Positions 46,820-55,282 of a DNA stretch of 64,000 nt are shown one piece after another. The DNA lies in assembly GCF_009910705.1 (NCBI RefSeq), contig NZ_JAAAXJ010000004.1:1-64000 (forward strand), in the 5' to 3' direction. The stretch's first letter is position 1. Every line of letters starts with the position of its first letter. Source of the stretch: Microvirga arsenatis (GTDB taxonomy: Bacteria; Pseudomonadota; Alphaproteobacteria; Rhizobiales; Beijerinckiaceae). A program made the translations under genes and the position numbers. The notes beneath the pieces are model-generated. The model searched no databases. It was not told the DNA's origin and worked only from the letters and a program-made list of their open reading frames with translations.

Positions 46820-48055
46820 ATGACTTCGTCTCTGCGGACCACCCTGCCGACCCTCTTTGCCCTCCTTCTCGGCTACGCTCTCATGCAGACCGGCAACACC
46901 CTGCTGGGCACGCTGCTCAGCGTGCGCGGGAGCATCGAGCAGTTCACGCCCACCGAGATCGGCGCCGTGGGCGCGGCCTTCTGGGTCGGCATCGTGCTCG
47001 GCTCCCTCTGGGCCGGTCGGGTGATCCATCAGGTGGGGCATACCCGCGCCTTCTCGGCGCTGGCGGCGGTGGCGGCGTCGACCGCGCTCCTGCATCTTCT
47101 CGTGATCAGCCCGGCGGTGTGGATCGCCGCGCGGTGCGTGACCGGTTTCTGCTTTGCAGGCCTGTTCATCGTCGTGGAGAGCTGGCTCAACGCCTCGGTG
47201 ACGGCCGAGACCCGCGGGCAGATCCTGAGCCTCTACGGCATGACGGGTCTCGTCGCCGGCATCGGCGGGCAGATGCTCCTGCCATCAGGCGATCCTCATG
47301 GATTCCGGCTGTTCTGCTTCGTGGCCATTCTGATCTCGCTTGCTCTCGTGCCCACCGCCCTGTCGCGGGCGACGGCCCCGGCCCATGCGGTGAGCGACAC
47401 GAAGATCAATCTGGTGCAGCTCTACCGGCAATCGCCCTTCGGCGTGGTGGCGGCGGTTCTGTGCGGCATCACCACCAGCTCGTTCTTCGCGCTCGGACCG
47501 ATCTGGGCGCAGGAGCGGGGCCTGGACACGACGGAGATCGCGCTCTTCATGACCTGCGGCACCTTGGGCGGATTTCTCACCACATGGCCCCTCGGGTGGC
47601 TGTCGGACCGCATGGACCGCCGCCACGTGATCATGGGAACGGCCGCCATGGCGGCCTCGATCCTGCTCGCGCTCATCCACTTCGTGCCGGCCACCGTGCC
47701 GACGTGGCTGCTCTTCGTCTATGTCGCCATCTTCGGCGGCAGCGTGATCCCCACCTACAGCATCGTCACGGCCCATGTGAACGACATGGTGCGGCCCGGC
47801 GAGTTCGTAGCTGCGGCCGGAGGGCTCCTGATCCTGCTGGGCGCCGGCGCCGCTGTCGGACCCGTGATCGCAGGTGCGGCCATGACGGAGTTCGGGCGCC
47901 TCGGACTCGTCTATGTCTTCGTCACCGCCCAGTTGCTCATGGCGATCTGGGGCGCCTACCGCAGCATCCAGCGCGCCGCACCGCCCACGGGGTCGAAGGA
48001 GGCCTTCGTGCCGGAACCCACCGTCCCCGTGGGAACGCGGCTGGAGGCGCACTAG
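46820..48055 (+). CDS. MFS transporter (YcaD-like)
   Basis: 411-residue major facilitator with twelve hydrophobic segments and a central cytoplasmic loop near residue 195. The loop-2/3 motif WAGRVIHQVGHTRAFS and the second-half repeat LGWLSDRMDRRHVIMG (about 255-270) are typical. Resemblance is to the YcaD branch, whose substrates are unknown. ATG 46820 is preceded by ACAGGAGAGCC; a longer upstream frame has no transporter character. It is convergent with the SDR gene, 18 bases apart. Confidence 0.87.
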   Translation: MTSSLRTTLPTLFALLLGYALMQTGNTLLGTLLSVRGSIEQFTPTEIGAVGAAFWVGIVLGSLWAGRVIHQVGHTRAFSALAAVAASTALLHLLVISPAVWIAARCVTGFCFAGLFIVVESWLNASVTAETRGQILSLYGMTGLVAGIGGQMLLPSGDPHGFRLFCFVAILISLALVPTALSRATAPAHAVSDTKINLVQLYRQSPFGVVAAVLCGITTSSFFALGPIWAQERGLDTTEIALFMTCGTLGGFLTTWPLGWLSDRMDRRHVIMGTAAMAASILLALIHFVPATVPTWLLFVYVAIFGGSVIPTYSIVTAHVNDMVRPGEFVAAAGGLLILLGAGAAVGPVIAGAAMTEFGRLGLVYVFVTAQLLMAIWGAYRSIQRAAPPTGSKEAFVPEPTVPVGTRLEAH

Positions 48056-48073
48056 CGTCCCCACGCCACGTGT

Positions 48074-48853
48074 CTACACCAGCAGCGACTGAGCCCCGTC
48101 GATCCAGACCGGCGTTCCCGTGATGTGGCGCGCGCGGTCGGAGGCCAGGAAGTGCACGAGCTCCGCCACCTCCTCGCTCGTGCCGGGCTCCTCGCCCGTG
48201 AGCGGAATCGGTCCGGCGGGAAACTCGCTGGGGACTTCCGCCTCCTCCGTGTTGCGCTTCTGCGTGTTCTCCATGATCTCCGTGCCGATCTTGCCGGGGC
48301 AGACCACGTTCACGCGGATCTTGTGCTTGGCCAGCTCCACCGCCAGCATCTGCGCCATCGCCACCTGCGCGGCCTTGGTGGCGGAATAGGCCGTGGCTCC
48401 TGCCGTCGTGAAGGTGCGGGTGCCGTTGATCGAGGCCGTGATGATGATGGAGCCGCCCGCCGTCTTCAGGTGCGGCACCGCATAATGGATGGTGAGATAG
48501 GTGCCGCGCAGATTCGTGTTGATGGTGCGGTCCCATTCCGCCGGCTGCAGTTCGTCGATGGGGGCCCAGACGCCGTTGATGCCCGCATTGGCGAAGACGA
48601 TGTCGAGCCGCCCGTGAGCCTGGACCAGATCGGCCACGGCCTTCCTCATCTGACCCTCGTCCGCCACGTCGGCCACGAGCGGCATGGCCCTGCCGCCGGC
48701 CCCCTCGATCTCCTGCGCGGTCTTTCGGATCTCGTCTTCGGTGTGGCTCAGCACCCCGACGATGGCTCCCTCCCGCGCCAGGCGCAGGGCCGCCGCCTTG
48801 CCGATGCCGGATCCTGCGCCCGTGACGAGCGCGACCTTGCCTTGAAGCTCCAT
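48074..48853 (-). CDS. SDR family oxidoreductase
   Basis: Classical short-chain dehydrogenase of 259 residues. The cofactor loop TGAGSGIGKAAALRLA is at residues 11-26, the NAG structural motif is in FANAGINGVWAP, the catalytic serine in TASINGTRTF and the YxxxK in YSATKAA. The C terminus GTPVWIDGAQSLLV is that of FabG-like enzymes. An NAD(P)-dependent alcohol or sugar substrate is likely but cannot be named. It stands upstream of nothing on its strand except the convergent MFS gene. Confidence 0.88.
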   Translation of the reverse strand: MELQGKVALVTGAGSGIGKAAALRLAREGAIVGVLSHTEDEIRKTAQEIEGAGGRAMPLVADVADEGQMRKAVADLVQAHGRLDIVFANAGINGVWAPIDELQPAEWDRTINTNLRGTYLTIHYAVPHLKTAGGSIIITASINGTRTFTTAGATAYSATKAAQVAMAQMLAVELAKHKIRVNVVCPGKIGTEIMENTQKRNTEEAEVPSEFPAGPIPLTGEEPGTSEEVAELVHFLASDRARHITGTPVWIDGAQSLLV

Positions 48854-48922
48854 TGCCTGTTCTCCGGGGACGGGGTCGTCCCATCCCTGAACCGGATCGG
48901 CCTCGGCTTGTTCCCGGGCGCC

Positions 48923-49348
48923 TCAGGCGAGGCCGACGCGCCGTCCCGAGGCGTCGACCACCGGCTCGCCGTCCTCCTTGACGAATTCCCCCTGCTGCGG
49001 CGGCAGGATGTCGATGACCGTTTCCGATGGGCGGCAGAGCCTGACGCCGAGCGGAGTCACCACGATGGGCCGGTTGATCAGGATCGGATGCGCCATCATG
49101 GCATCGAGAAGCTGGTCGTCGCTCAGGGAAGAATCCTCGAGCCCGAGTTCATGGTATGGCGTTCCCTTCTCGCGGACCACGTCGCGCACGGAGAGCCCCA
49201 TGCGCTCGATGAGCTGGCGCAGGAGCAGGCGCGTCGGCGGGCACTTCAGGTATTCGATGATATGGGGCTCGATCCCCGCATTGCGGATCAGCCCCAGGGT
49301 ATTGCGCGAGGTTCCGCATTGCGGGTTGTGGTAGATGATGACGTCCAT
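48923..49348 (-). CDS. arsC: Arsenate reductase (glutaredoxin type)
   Basis: 141-residue thioredoxin-fold enzyme reducing arsenate to arsenite with glutaredoxin. The catalytic cysteine is C11 in HNPQCGTSRNTL, and the three arginines that bind the oxyanion are in the RLLLRQLIERMGLSVRD, NRPIVV and RLCRP segments. It is a complete ArsC of usual length. No arsR, arsB or acr3 gene is near, so arsenite export would depend on a distant locus. Spx-like or YffB-like paralogues are less likely because of the arginine set. Confidence 0.9.
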   Translation of the reverse strand: MDVIIYHNPQCGTSRNTLGLIRNAGIEPHIIEYLKCPPTRLLLRQLIERMGLSVRDVVREKGTPYHELGLEDSSLSDDQLLDAMMAHPILINRPIVVTPLGVRLCRPSETVIDILPPQQGEFVKEDGEPVVDASGRRVGLA

Positions 49349-49424
49349 GATCTGCTCCGACCCTCCACCGTTTCACGCCACGGGCGAGGCATGGAGGAAA
49401 AGGCGCGCAATGTCCATCGGGGCC

Positions 49425-50045
49425 TTACGGCTGGCACGATGCCTTGCCCTGCACCCGCAGCCGGGACAGGAGCTGCTGCGCGAGGGCATCGTAGGCCTGC
49501 CGGGTATGAAGGCCCGACAGGGACAGTTCGAGCACCCATTCGCTTGACAGCGGGACGATGAGGGCCTCCACCGTCATCGATCGGGAAGCCGTCGGCAGAT
49601 TGGCGTCTGTCCAGGTTGCCGACCATCGGGCTGCACCCGTACCGGCGGAGAGGGAGACCGATTGCGCGGGACGCCCGAGCAGCTCCTCGTAGTCCCGCTG
49701 CAGCACGGCGGCGTCGCGACTCGCAAGATCGGGGTGCGGCAGGTCGCGGAGCTCCTGAGCGGAGCGAAGGCTCACCGCGAGTTCACCCTCCGAGGCAACG
49801 GCATCCAAGCCCTGCGCGGTGGTGCGCCATTCATCGGGAAGAACGAAGGAGAAGCAAAGGCCGGGTGCCGCCATTCCGGTGGCGACCGTCTGCCGCGTGA
49901 CGGAATCGAAACGGGCGTGGAGGGTCTGCGTGGCCAACACGTCCCCGATCGGCCCATTGGCAGCCCGCGCCCACGGGGCGCCGGTGAGCAGCGCCAGTAC
50001 GAGAGCCCCTATGGCCCATGCCCTCCGATGTTCGACGCCGTGCAC
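49425..50045 (-). CDS. Secreted protein of unknown function
   Basis: 206 residues with a cleavable signal peptide (about 1-29, WARAANG). The mature part begins with a hydrophilic helix and continues into alternating strands (SVSLSAGTGAARWSATWTD, SMTVEALIVPLSSEWVLELSLS), ending in a helix and a basic tail with one cysteine. No family is recognised. It overlaps the region upstream of the MltB-like gene, from which it is divergent. It may be an outer-membrane-associated or periplasmic protein. Confidence 0.65.
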   Translation of the reverse strand: MHGVEHRRAWAIGALVLALLTGAPWARAANGPIGDVLATQTLHARFDSVTRQTVATGMAAPGLCFSFVLPDEWRTTAQGLDAVASEGELAVSLRSAQELRDLPHPDLASRDAAVLQRDYEELLGRPAQSVSLSAGTGAARWSATWTDANLPTASRSMTVEALIVPLSSEWVLELSLSGLHTRQAYDALAQQLLSRLRVQGKASCQP

Positions 50046-50182
50046 CCCTGTCCTCCTGGCTTCGCCCCGGTCCTTCTGGAAACGCGCTCGATGCGCGGCG
50101 GTTGCCTGCCAAGGTCGCGGGCTTGAGTTGCCGGGGTGGGACCCTACCTCGCTCTGGAACGGAACGAATCTGGAGAGACCTC

Positions 50183-51016
50183 ATGCAGGCTTTCATGCGC
50201 GCCTCCCTTCTTGCAGCCACCCTTCTTGCCGCAACCCAAGCGACGGCAGCGACCTGCCGCGATCCGGCAGGCTTCGAGAAATGGCTGGACGACATTGCGG
50301 AGGAGGCCGTGGCGCAGGGCATTTCGCCTCAAGCGGTTCGGCAGGGTCTGGCAGGCGTCACCCTCGACCCATCCGTCATCAAGAAGGATCGCGGCCAGGG
50401 CGTGTTCAAGCAGAGCTTCGAGCAATTCGCCGGCCGCATGGTCTCGCCCGCCCGCCTCAAGGGCGGCGCCAACATGCTGAAGCGGCACGCAGCGACCCTC
50501 GAGCGCATCGAGCAGCGCTTCGGCGTCCCGGCTCCCGTGCTCGTGGCGATCTGGGGGCTGGAGACCGATTTCGGCGCCGTGAGAGGCAACCTGCCCGTCA
50601 TCCGCTCGGTCGCGACGCTGGCCTACGATTGCCGTCGCTCCGACTTCTTCAAGGCCCACCTCTTCGACGCCCTGCGCATCGTCGAGAGGGGCGACCTGAC
50701 CCCGGCCGAAATGCGCGGGGCCTGGGCCGGCGAGATGGGGCAGACCCAGTTCATGCCGTCGTCCTATGTCAAGTACGCGGTCGATTTCGACGGCGACAGG
50801 CGGGCCGATCTCCTGCACAGCCCGGCGGACGTGCTGGCCTCGACGGCCAACTACCTCAAGGGCCACGGCTGGGTGAAGGGAGCCGACTGGGAGCCGGGCA
50901 CGCCGAACTTCGAGGCGATCCGGGCCTGGAACAAGTCCCAAGTCTACGCGAAGACCATCGCCTATTATGCAAAGAAGCTCGCGGGCGAGGACACCTCGGC
51001 CTTCGCGAGCCAGTGA
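50183..51016 (+). CDS. Lytic murein transglycosylase (MltB/SLT-3 family)
   Basis: 277-residue periplasmic enzyme with a signal peptide (about 1-22, TAATA) and no lipobox, so unlike E. coli MltB it is soluble. It cleaves the glycan backbone of murein with 1,6-anhydro product. The catalytic glutamate is in IWGLETDFGAVRGN (about residue 128), followed by GEMGQTQFMPSSY (about 190). The C terminus ends after the transglycosylase core without a peptidoglycan-binding domain. A terminator follows directly. ATG 50183 has TGGAGAG upstream. Confidence 0.9.
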   Translation: MQAFMRASLLAATLLAATQATAATCRDPAGFEKWLDDIAEEAVAQGISPQAVRQGLAGVTLDPSVIKKDRGQGVFKQSFEQFAGRMVSPARLKGGANMLKRHAATLERIEQRFGVPAPVLVAIWGLETDFGAVRGNLPVIRSVATLAYDCRRSDFFKAHLFDALRIVERGDLTPAEMRGAWAGEMGQTQFMPSSYVKYAVDFDGDRRADLLHSPADVLASTANYLKGHGWVKGADWEPGTPNFEAIRAWNKSQVYAKTIAYYAKKLAGEDTSAFASQ

Positions 51017-51028
51017 CGGGCGGAAACA

Positions 51029-51052
51029 GGCGGGCTCCGGGCCCGCCTTTTT
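51029..51052 (+). terminator. Intrinsic terminator after the transglycosylase gene
   Basis: GGCGGGC-TCCGG-GCCCGCC with 7-bp arms, followed by TTTTTC. It begins 13 bases after the stop codon. Confidence 0.82.
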
Positions 51053-51075
51053 CATTCATGCGTGAGTGGCATGAC

Positions 51076-51249
51076 TTAGAAGATGAGCTCGCCGGCTCCC
51101 CAGGCCAGCAGAATCAGCAGGATGAAGCCCAGCAGGAACATGACGAACAGGATCTTGGCGATCGTTCGGGCGCCGGACGCGATTCCCGTAAAGCCGAGCG
51201 CTCCCGCCACGAGGGAGACCACGAGGAAGATCAGAGCCCATCTCAGCAT
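51076..51249 (-). CDS. DUF1328 family small membrane protein
   Basis: 57-residue protein made of two membrane helices: [20 protein letters not shown] and a C-terminal segment with [22 protein letters not shown]1328 (YtjA-like) members are widespread, often stress-induced, and of unknown function. ATG 51249 starts the conserved first helix, preceded by a GGGGTGCC stretch. Upstream, GGAAC-N16-GCTT (51288-51312, minus) is a partial match to the EcfG promoter. The length is typical of the family. Confidence 0.85.
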   Translation of the reverse strand: MLRWALIFLVVSLVAGALGFTGIASGARTIAKILFVMFLLGFILLILLAWGAGELIF

Positions 51250-51332
51250 GCCGGCACCCCTGTCGCTCACCGTCCAACCTGGAGCATAAGCGCTCGAGCT
51301 TGATCGGGTTCCCGTTCGACGGACGCCTCGTT

Positions 51333-52424
51333 TCAGATCACCACCGTGACCGTCTCGGCAGCCCGCGTCAGGGCCGTGTAGAGCCAGCGGCTGCGATGCT
51401 CGCGGAAGGCATAGGACTCGTCGAACAGCACGACATCGTCCCATTGCGAGCCCTGGGCCTTGTGCACGGTGAGAGCATACCCATAGGTAAACTCATCCGA
51501 TTCCTTGCGCAGCACGAACGGCACCTCCTCCTCGGTGCCCTCGAAGAACGCCTTGTGCACGGCCACCTCCACGGAACGACGGCGCGCATCGTCGTCGGGC
51601 AGCACGTCCATGCGGATGAAGTCGTTGCGGATGCCGCGCAGGGCCTGGATGCTCCAGGTGCCGCCATTGAGGAGGCCCTTGGTCTTGTCGTTGCGCAGGC
51701 AGACGAGCTTCTCGCCCGCTGCGGGCATGGGATCGCGGTATCCGTTCAGCTCGCGCAGTCGCGTGTTGTAGAGGCGCCGGGTCTTGTTGAGGCCGACCAG
51801 CACCTGATCGGCCGCCATGACGGCCGCCGCATCGATCTCGCGCCGGCGGATGATGCGGCTCTTTCCATAGGTGCCGGGCTCGAGACGGCCTCCCTCGCGC
51901 ACCTTCATCGAGAGATGGATGATCGGGTTGTCCTTGGCCTGGCGGTGCACCTCGGTAAGCATTACGTCGGGCTCCCCCTCCGTGAAGAAGCCTCCGCCCT
52001 TCACGGGAGGCAGCTGCGCCGGATCGCCGAGCACGAGCACGGGCCGGCCGAAGGAGAGGAGGTCGCGTCCCAGCTCCTCGTCGACCATGGAGCACTCGTC
52101 GATGATGATGAGGTCGGCCTTGGAAGCCGGGCTCTGCCGGTTGAGGACGAATTGCGGCCCGTTCTCGTCGGATTCCCGCGAGCGGTAGATCATGGAATGG
52201 ATCGTGGAGGCCTCCCGGCAGCCCTTGGTGCGCAGCACGAGCGCCGCCTTGCCGGTATAGGCTCCGAACGCCACCTCCCCGTCGACATGTTCGGCGATGT
52301 GCCTGGCCAGCGTCGTCTTGCCGGTGCCTGCATACCCGAACAGGCGGAACACGGGACGATCGCCGCGGCGCAGCCACTCGGCGACGGCTTTCAGGGCGGC
52401 ATCCTGCTGCGGCGACCAGCTCAT
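51333..52424 (-). CDS. Stand-alone ATP-dependent RecD-like DNA helicase (SF1B)
   Basis: 363-residue AAA/UvrD_C_2 helicase. The Walker A is [13 protein letters not shown] (about residues 28-40), the Walker [14 protein letters not shown] (about 110-122). The C-terminal half has the SH3-like insert and the conserved [17 protein letters not shown] and LYTALTRA motifs. It resembles short RecD2-like or Dda-like helicases rather than RecD of RecBCD, and no recB/recC genes are present. It probably unwinds DNA 5'-3' in repair or replication. Overlaps the EamA gene start by four bases, so the pair is cotranscribed. Confidence 0.87.
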   Translation of the reverse strand: MSWSPQQDAALKAVAEWLRRGDRPVFRLFGYAGTGKTTLARHIAEHVDGEVAFGAYTGKAALVLRTKGCREASTIHSMIYRSRESDENGPQFVLNRQSPASKADLIIIDECSMVDEELGRDLLSFGRPVLVLGDPAQLPPVKGGGFFTEGEPDVMLTEVHRQAKDNPIIHLSMKVREGGRLEPGTYGKSRIIRRREIDAAAVMAADQVLVGLNKTRRLYNTRLRELNGYRDPMPAAGEKLVCLRNDKTKGLLNGGTWSIQALRGIRNDFIRMDVLPDDDARRRSVEVAVHKAFFEGTEEEVPFVLRKESDEFTYGYALTVHKAQGSQWDDVVLFDESYAFREHRSRWLYTALTRAAETVTVVI

Positions 52425-53287
52425 GCGGATCGCGCCTCGCGATGCAGGGAATAGAGCAGGCCGACGATGATGCAGCCGCTCCCGAGGAAGACGAAGGGGT
52501 CGAGCGCCTCGCCGTAGAACTGCCAGCCGACCAGGGCGATCAGCGGGATGCGCATGAAGTCGAGCGGCACCACCATGGTGGCGTCGCCCTGACGGTAGGC
52601 GTTGGTCAGGCAGTAATGGGCGAGAAGCCCGCCGACGGAGATGCCGACGAGAGGCAGTGCGTGGCTCGGCTGGACATGAAGCCAGAAGGCGCGGCTCACG
52701 CCCAGGAGGTTCATGGGCAGCTGCAGCAGGTTCATGAAGTACAGGATCGAGAACGTGGTCTCCGTCATGGTGAGCCGCTTGGTCATGATCGCCACGAGGG
52801 CGAAGCTCAGGGCGACGCCCAGCATGAGCAAACTGGCCGGCTGCAAGGTTTCCAGCCCCGGCCGCAGGATCACGAGGATGCCGACGAAGCCCAGGATCAC
52901 GGCCACGAGACGGCCTCGCGTCATCGTCTCCTTCAGCAGCGGAATCGCAAGCAGAGCCACCCAGGCCGGCGTGGTGAATTCGAGCGCGAAGACGGTGGCG
53001 AGCGGCAGGAGCGTGAGCCCGTAAGCCCAGCCGTCAGTGCCGGCGAAGTGCAGGACGTTGCGCATCAGGTGGAGCCTGAAGCGCCGCGGCTTCAGGCCCG
53101 GCCTCAACTCGGGCTTGAGCAGCGCGAGGGCGAGCAGGATCAGGACCCCGGCGGCGTTGCGCACCGCGAGCATCTCGAAGATCGAGAAGGCCGGCGCAAG
53201 CGCGCGCACCGCAATCGCCGTTGCGGAGAAGGAGAGGAGCGCGCCGCTCATCCAGAGGACGACGGCAAGGATGCTGCGATGGGGCAC
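52421..53287 (-). CDS. DMT superfamily (EamA) transporter
   Basis: 288-residue membrane protein with ten hydrophobic helices in two EamA repeats (about 5-140 and 150-285). Members export amino acids, nucleosides or other metabolites. Characteristic stretches are GALLSFSATAIAVRAL, the ALEFTTPAWVALLAIPLLKE junction typical of repeat 1, and GWQFYGEALDPFVFLGSGCI at the end. The stop overlaps the start of the RecD-like gene by four bases. The substrate is unknown. Confidence 0.87.
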   Translation of the reverse strand: MPHRSILAVVLWMSGALLSFSATAIAVRALAPAFSIFEMLAVRNAAGVLILLALALLKPELRPGLKPRRFRLHLMRNVLHFAGTDGWAYGLTLLPLATVFALEFTTPAWVALLAIPLLKETMTRGRLVAVILGFVGILVILRPGLETLQPASLLMLGVALSFALVAIMTKRLTMTETTFSILYFMNLLQLPMNLLGVSRAFWLHVQPSHALPLVGISVGGLLAHYCLTNAYRQGDATMVVPLDFMRIPLIALVGWQFYGEALDPFVFLGSGCIIVGLLYSLHREARSA

Positions 53288-53853
53288 GACGAACCGACGG
53301 TGGGAATCCTCCCCCCTCGATTACCCTGCTCCTTCCCCGCCGTGAAGCCTTCCCGGCCTCGCCATCCGCAGCGACCTAGGAGCGCATGAGCAAGGCTCCG
53401 CGAACAGGCGCGGGCTTCCTGCTCGCGTCGACGATTCACGATCCTGATTCTGAGACAGCCGCGCATCCTTTCACTCGATGCCGACTCTCCGGACGAAAAT
53501 TCCTGCATGCGCGTCGGACGATCGCGCGACGGTGCGAGAGGCACCCTCATCCCTCTCCAAGTGGAGGGAATTTGCGATGGTATGTTGAACGCAGACGAAC
53601 ACATCCGAATACTCGCAGAGCGCGCAAAATCATCTTATCTGACTGCGCAAGCCTTTGATATAAAATGAATTTCCAGATCGCCGGGGATGCGCTGCCGATC
53701 TGTTTGCGACCAGCAGACAGGCTCATGCGGAGTCCCTAAGCTCCTCAGCGCACACCCGAACTTGAGTCTTTCACCTGCAAGTGCTGAGAGATGGCGCCGA
53801 CAAAATATCCACAGAAAAAGTGCGCATTCTACTGTCTACACTTTCCGGTATTC
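53288..53853. other. Gene-free region of about 570 bases upstream of the histone-like gene
   Basis: No reading frame here looks like a protein. The stretch from about 53620 is distinctly more AT-rich than the genome average (for example TTTGATATAAAATGAATTTCC near 53655), suggesting regulatory DNA. Its right end runs into an EcfG-type promoter. The promoter of the leftward EamA/RecD-like operon must also lie here, but no clear boxes were seen. Confidence 0.5.
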
Positions 53854-53878
53854 GGAACCGCGTTGGTATAACGACGTT
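53854..53878 (+). promoter_or_regulatory. EcfG (sigma-EcfG, general stress) promoter of the histone-like gene
   Basis: GGAAC (53854-53858), 16 bases, CGTT (53875-53878). It matches the alphaproteobacterial general-stress consensus GGAAC-N16/17-CGTT exactly. It lies 49 bases before the start codon. Transcription would start about 8 bases after the -10 box. Confidence 0.78.
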
Positions 53879-53927
53879 GCCTTGCAAGCGTGACGGTTGC
53901 ACGCGAAGGCCCTTGAAGGAGGCGGCA

Positions 53928-54575
53928 ATGCCGACAGATACCAAGAACCCGCTGACGATGCTGTTCACGGGTGACACCGGTGCGACCAGCACCAAGAAGA
54001 CCGCGAAGAAGAGCAGCTCGCGCAGCAGCTCCTCCAGCGCCAAGAAGTCCGGCTCGAAGAGCTCGGGCGCCAAGAAGAGCTCGGGCACGAAGAAGACCGC
54101 AGCGAAGTCGACCTCGAAGTCGGCCTCGAAGTCTTCGGCGAAGTCCGGCGCGAAGAAGACCACTGCCAAGAAGACGGCCGCCAAGAAGACCTCGACCAAA
54201 TCGGCCTCGAAGTCCTCGGCGAAGTCCGGCAGCAAGTCGACTGCGAAGAAGTCCGCAGCCAAGAAGACCACCGCCAAGAGGACCTCCGCGAAGTCGACCG
54301 GTTCGACCGCCCGGAAGTCCTCGTCGCGTTCGTCTTCGTCGCGCTCCGGCGCATCCCGCTCCGCGTCCAAGAGCTCTGCGTCCCGCAGCTCCAGCCGCGG
54401 CGGAGCCAAGTCCTCGGCTTCGAAGTCGCGCAGCGCGTCCAAGTCGGCTCCGAAGCGCGCGGCCGCCGCGACCAGCCGGACCTCTTCCACGAAGAAGTCC
54501 GGCACCGTTGCGAAGCGGTCCTCCGGCTCCCGCTCGTCGAGCTCCCGCAAGAGCCCCTCGAAGTCGAAGCGCTGA
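53928..54575 (+). CDS. Lysine/serine/alanine-rich histone H1-like protein
   Basis: 215 residues, nearly all Lys, Ser, Ala, Thr, Arg and Gly in degenerate repeats such as SKSSAKSGAKKTTAKKTAAK. The N terminus (MPTDTKNPLTMLFTGDTGAT) is the only non-repetitive part. Composition matches bacterial histone H1-like proteins that bind and compact DNA without sequence preference. GAAGGAGG precedes the ATG. An EcfG promoter upstream implies induction in stress or stationary phase. The gene is followed by a strong bidirectional terminator. Repeat number may vary between strains. Confidence 0.75.
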   Translation: MPTDTKNPLTMLFTGDTGATSTKKTAKKSSSRSSSSSAKKSGSKSSGAKKSSGTKKTAAKSTSKSASKSSAKSGAKKTTAKKTAAKKTSTKSASKSSAKSGSKSTAKKSAAKKTTAKRTSAKSTGSTARKSSSRSSSSRSGASRSASKSSASRSSSRGGAKSSASKSRSASKSAPKRAAAATSRTSSTKKSGTVAKRSSGSRSSSSRKSPSKSKR

Positions 54576-54632
54576 GCCAACCATGCCGCCCGCACCGGGA
54601 CAGGCTCCGCCTGGCGCCCGGTGTGTGCGCAT

Positions 54633-54666
54633 AAAAAATCGCCCGGTGGAAGCCGGGCGATTTTTT
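54633..54666. terminator. Bidirectional terminator between the histone-like and PRC-barrel genes
   Basis: AAAAAA-TCGCCCGG-TGGAAG-CCGGGCGA-TTTTTT: 8-bp GC stem flanked by six A and six T, so it works for both convergent transcripts. Confidence 0.9.
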
Positions 54667-54682
54667 ATTGGGGGGAGCCGGC

Positions 54683-55096
54683 CTAGCGGCCGGTGCTCAT
54701 CGGATCGCTGGCGCCCCAATAGGGGGTGGCATTGTAGTAGCGATGGACATGCTCCTCCCACTCGCGGTCGTAGGAGGCATCATGCCCTTCCGCGCTGCGG
54801 CGGGGAGCGCCGCGGAGCTGATCCTCCGACAGGTTCAGCTCATAGGCGTCGAGCTCGGTGTTGTACTTCAGCACGCCCCAGGGAAGGGTGTAGTACTCCT
54901 CGCCCAGGCCCATGAAGCCGCCGAAGCTCATCACCGCATAGGCCACCTTGCCGGACCGCTTCTCGATCATCACGCGCTCGATGGTCCCGATCTTCTCGCC
55001 ATCCGAGCGGCGCACCGGCGTACCCTCGACCTTGTCGCTGGCGATCAAGCTCTGGGTCTCGCGAACGTCGCCACTTTGTGCCGTCGTCTGCATCAT
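54683..55096 (-). CDS. PRC-barrel domain-containing protein
   Basis: 137-residue cytoplasmic protein. The PRC barrel (about residues 17-80) shows LIASDKVEGTPVRRSDGEKIG, ERVMIEKRSGKVAYAVMSFGG and EEYYTLPWGVLKYN. The tail (about 95-137) is acidic and aromatic, with HRYYNATPYWG. PRC barrels bind partner proteins or RNA; this small stress-type form is common in Rhizobiales and often general-stress controlled. An EcfG-type promoter lies just upstream on the same strand, back to back with that of the SDR gene. Confidence 0.85.
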   Translation of the reverse strand: MMQTTAQSGDVRETQSLIASDKVEGTPVRRSDGEKIGTIERVMIEKRSGKVAYAVMSFGGFMGLGEEYYTLPWGVLKYNTELDAYELNLSEDQLRGAPRRSAEGHDASYDREWEEHVHRYYNATPYWGASDPMSTGR

Positions 55097-55126
55097 GTCG
55101 CTCCTTCATCCGTGGGATCCTAAGGC

Positions 55127-55152
55127 AACGCTCGGGTTGAAAGCCCGGTTCC
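55127..55152 (-). promoter_or_regulatory. EcfG-type promoter of the PRC-barrel gene
   Basis: On the minus strand GGAAC (55148-55152), 17 bases, CGTT (55127-55130). Exact match to GGAAC-N16/17-CGTT. The start codon is 31 bases beyond the -10 box. Confidence 0.78.
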
Positions 55153-55215
55153 GGCTCGAAGCCCCCTCCTCCAGCGTTTCCAAGGCTTTGCCCCCCTGCA
55201 GCAAGCGCTGCCTTA

Positions 55216-55240
55216 GGAACCCGCCTCCCGGCCTCACGTT
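55216..55240 (+). promoter_or_regulatory. EcfG-type promoter of the membrane-anchored SDR gene
   Basis: GGAAC (55216-55220), 16 bases, CGTT (55237-55240). Exact match to the general-stress consensus, 42 bases before the SDR start codon. Together with the opposite-facing site at 55127-55152 it forms a divergent stress-promoter pair. Confidence 0.78.
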
Positions 55241-55282
55241 GATCCACGTTCGTGAAACCTTGAGGATAGGGAGGAGATTGCC

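Noticed and set aside
53386-53658. 90-codon frame upstream of the histone-like gene
   Set aside because: Many rare codons and no ribosome-binding site; the stretch is AT-richer regulatory DNA.
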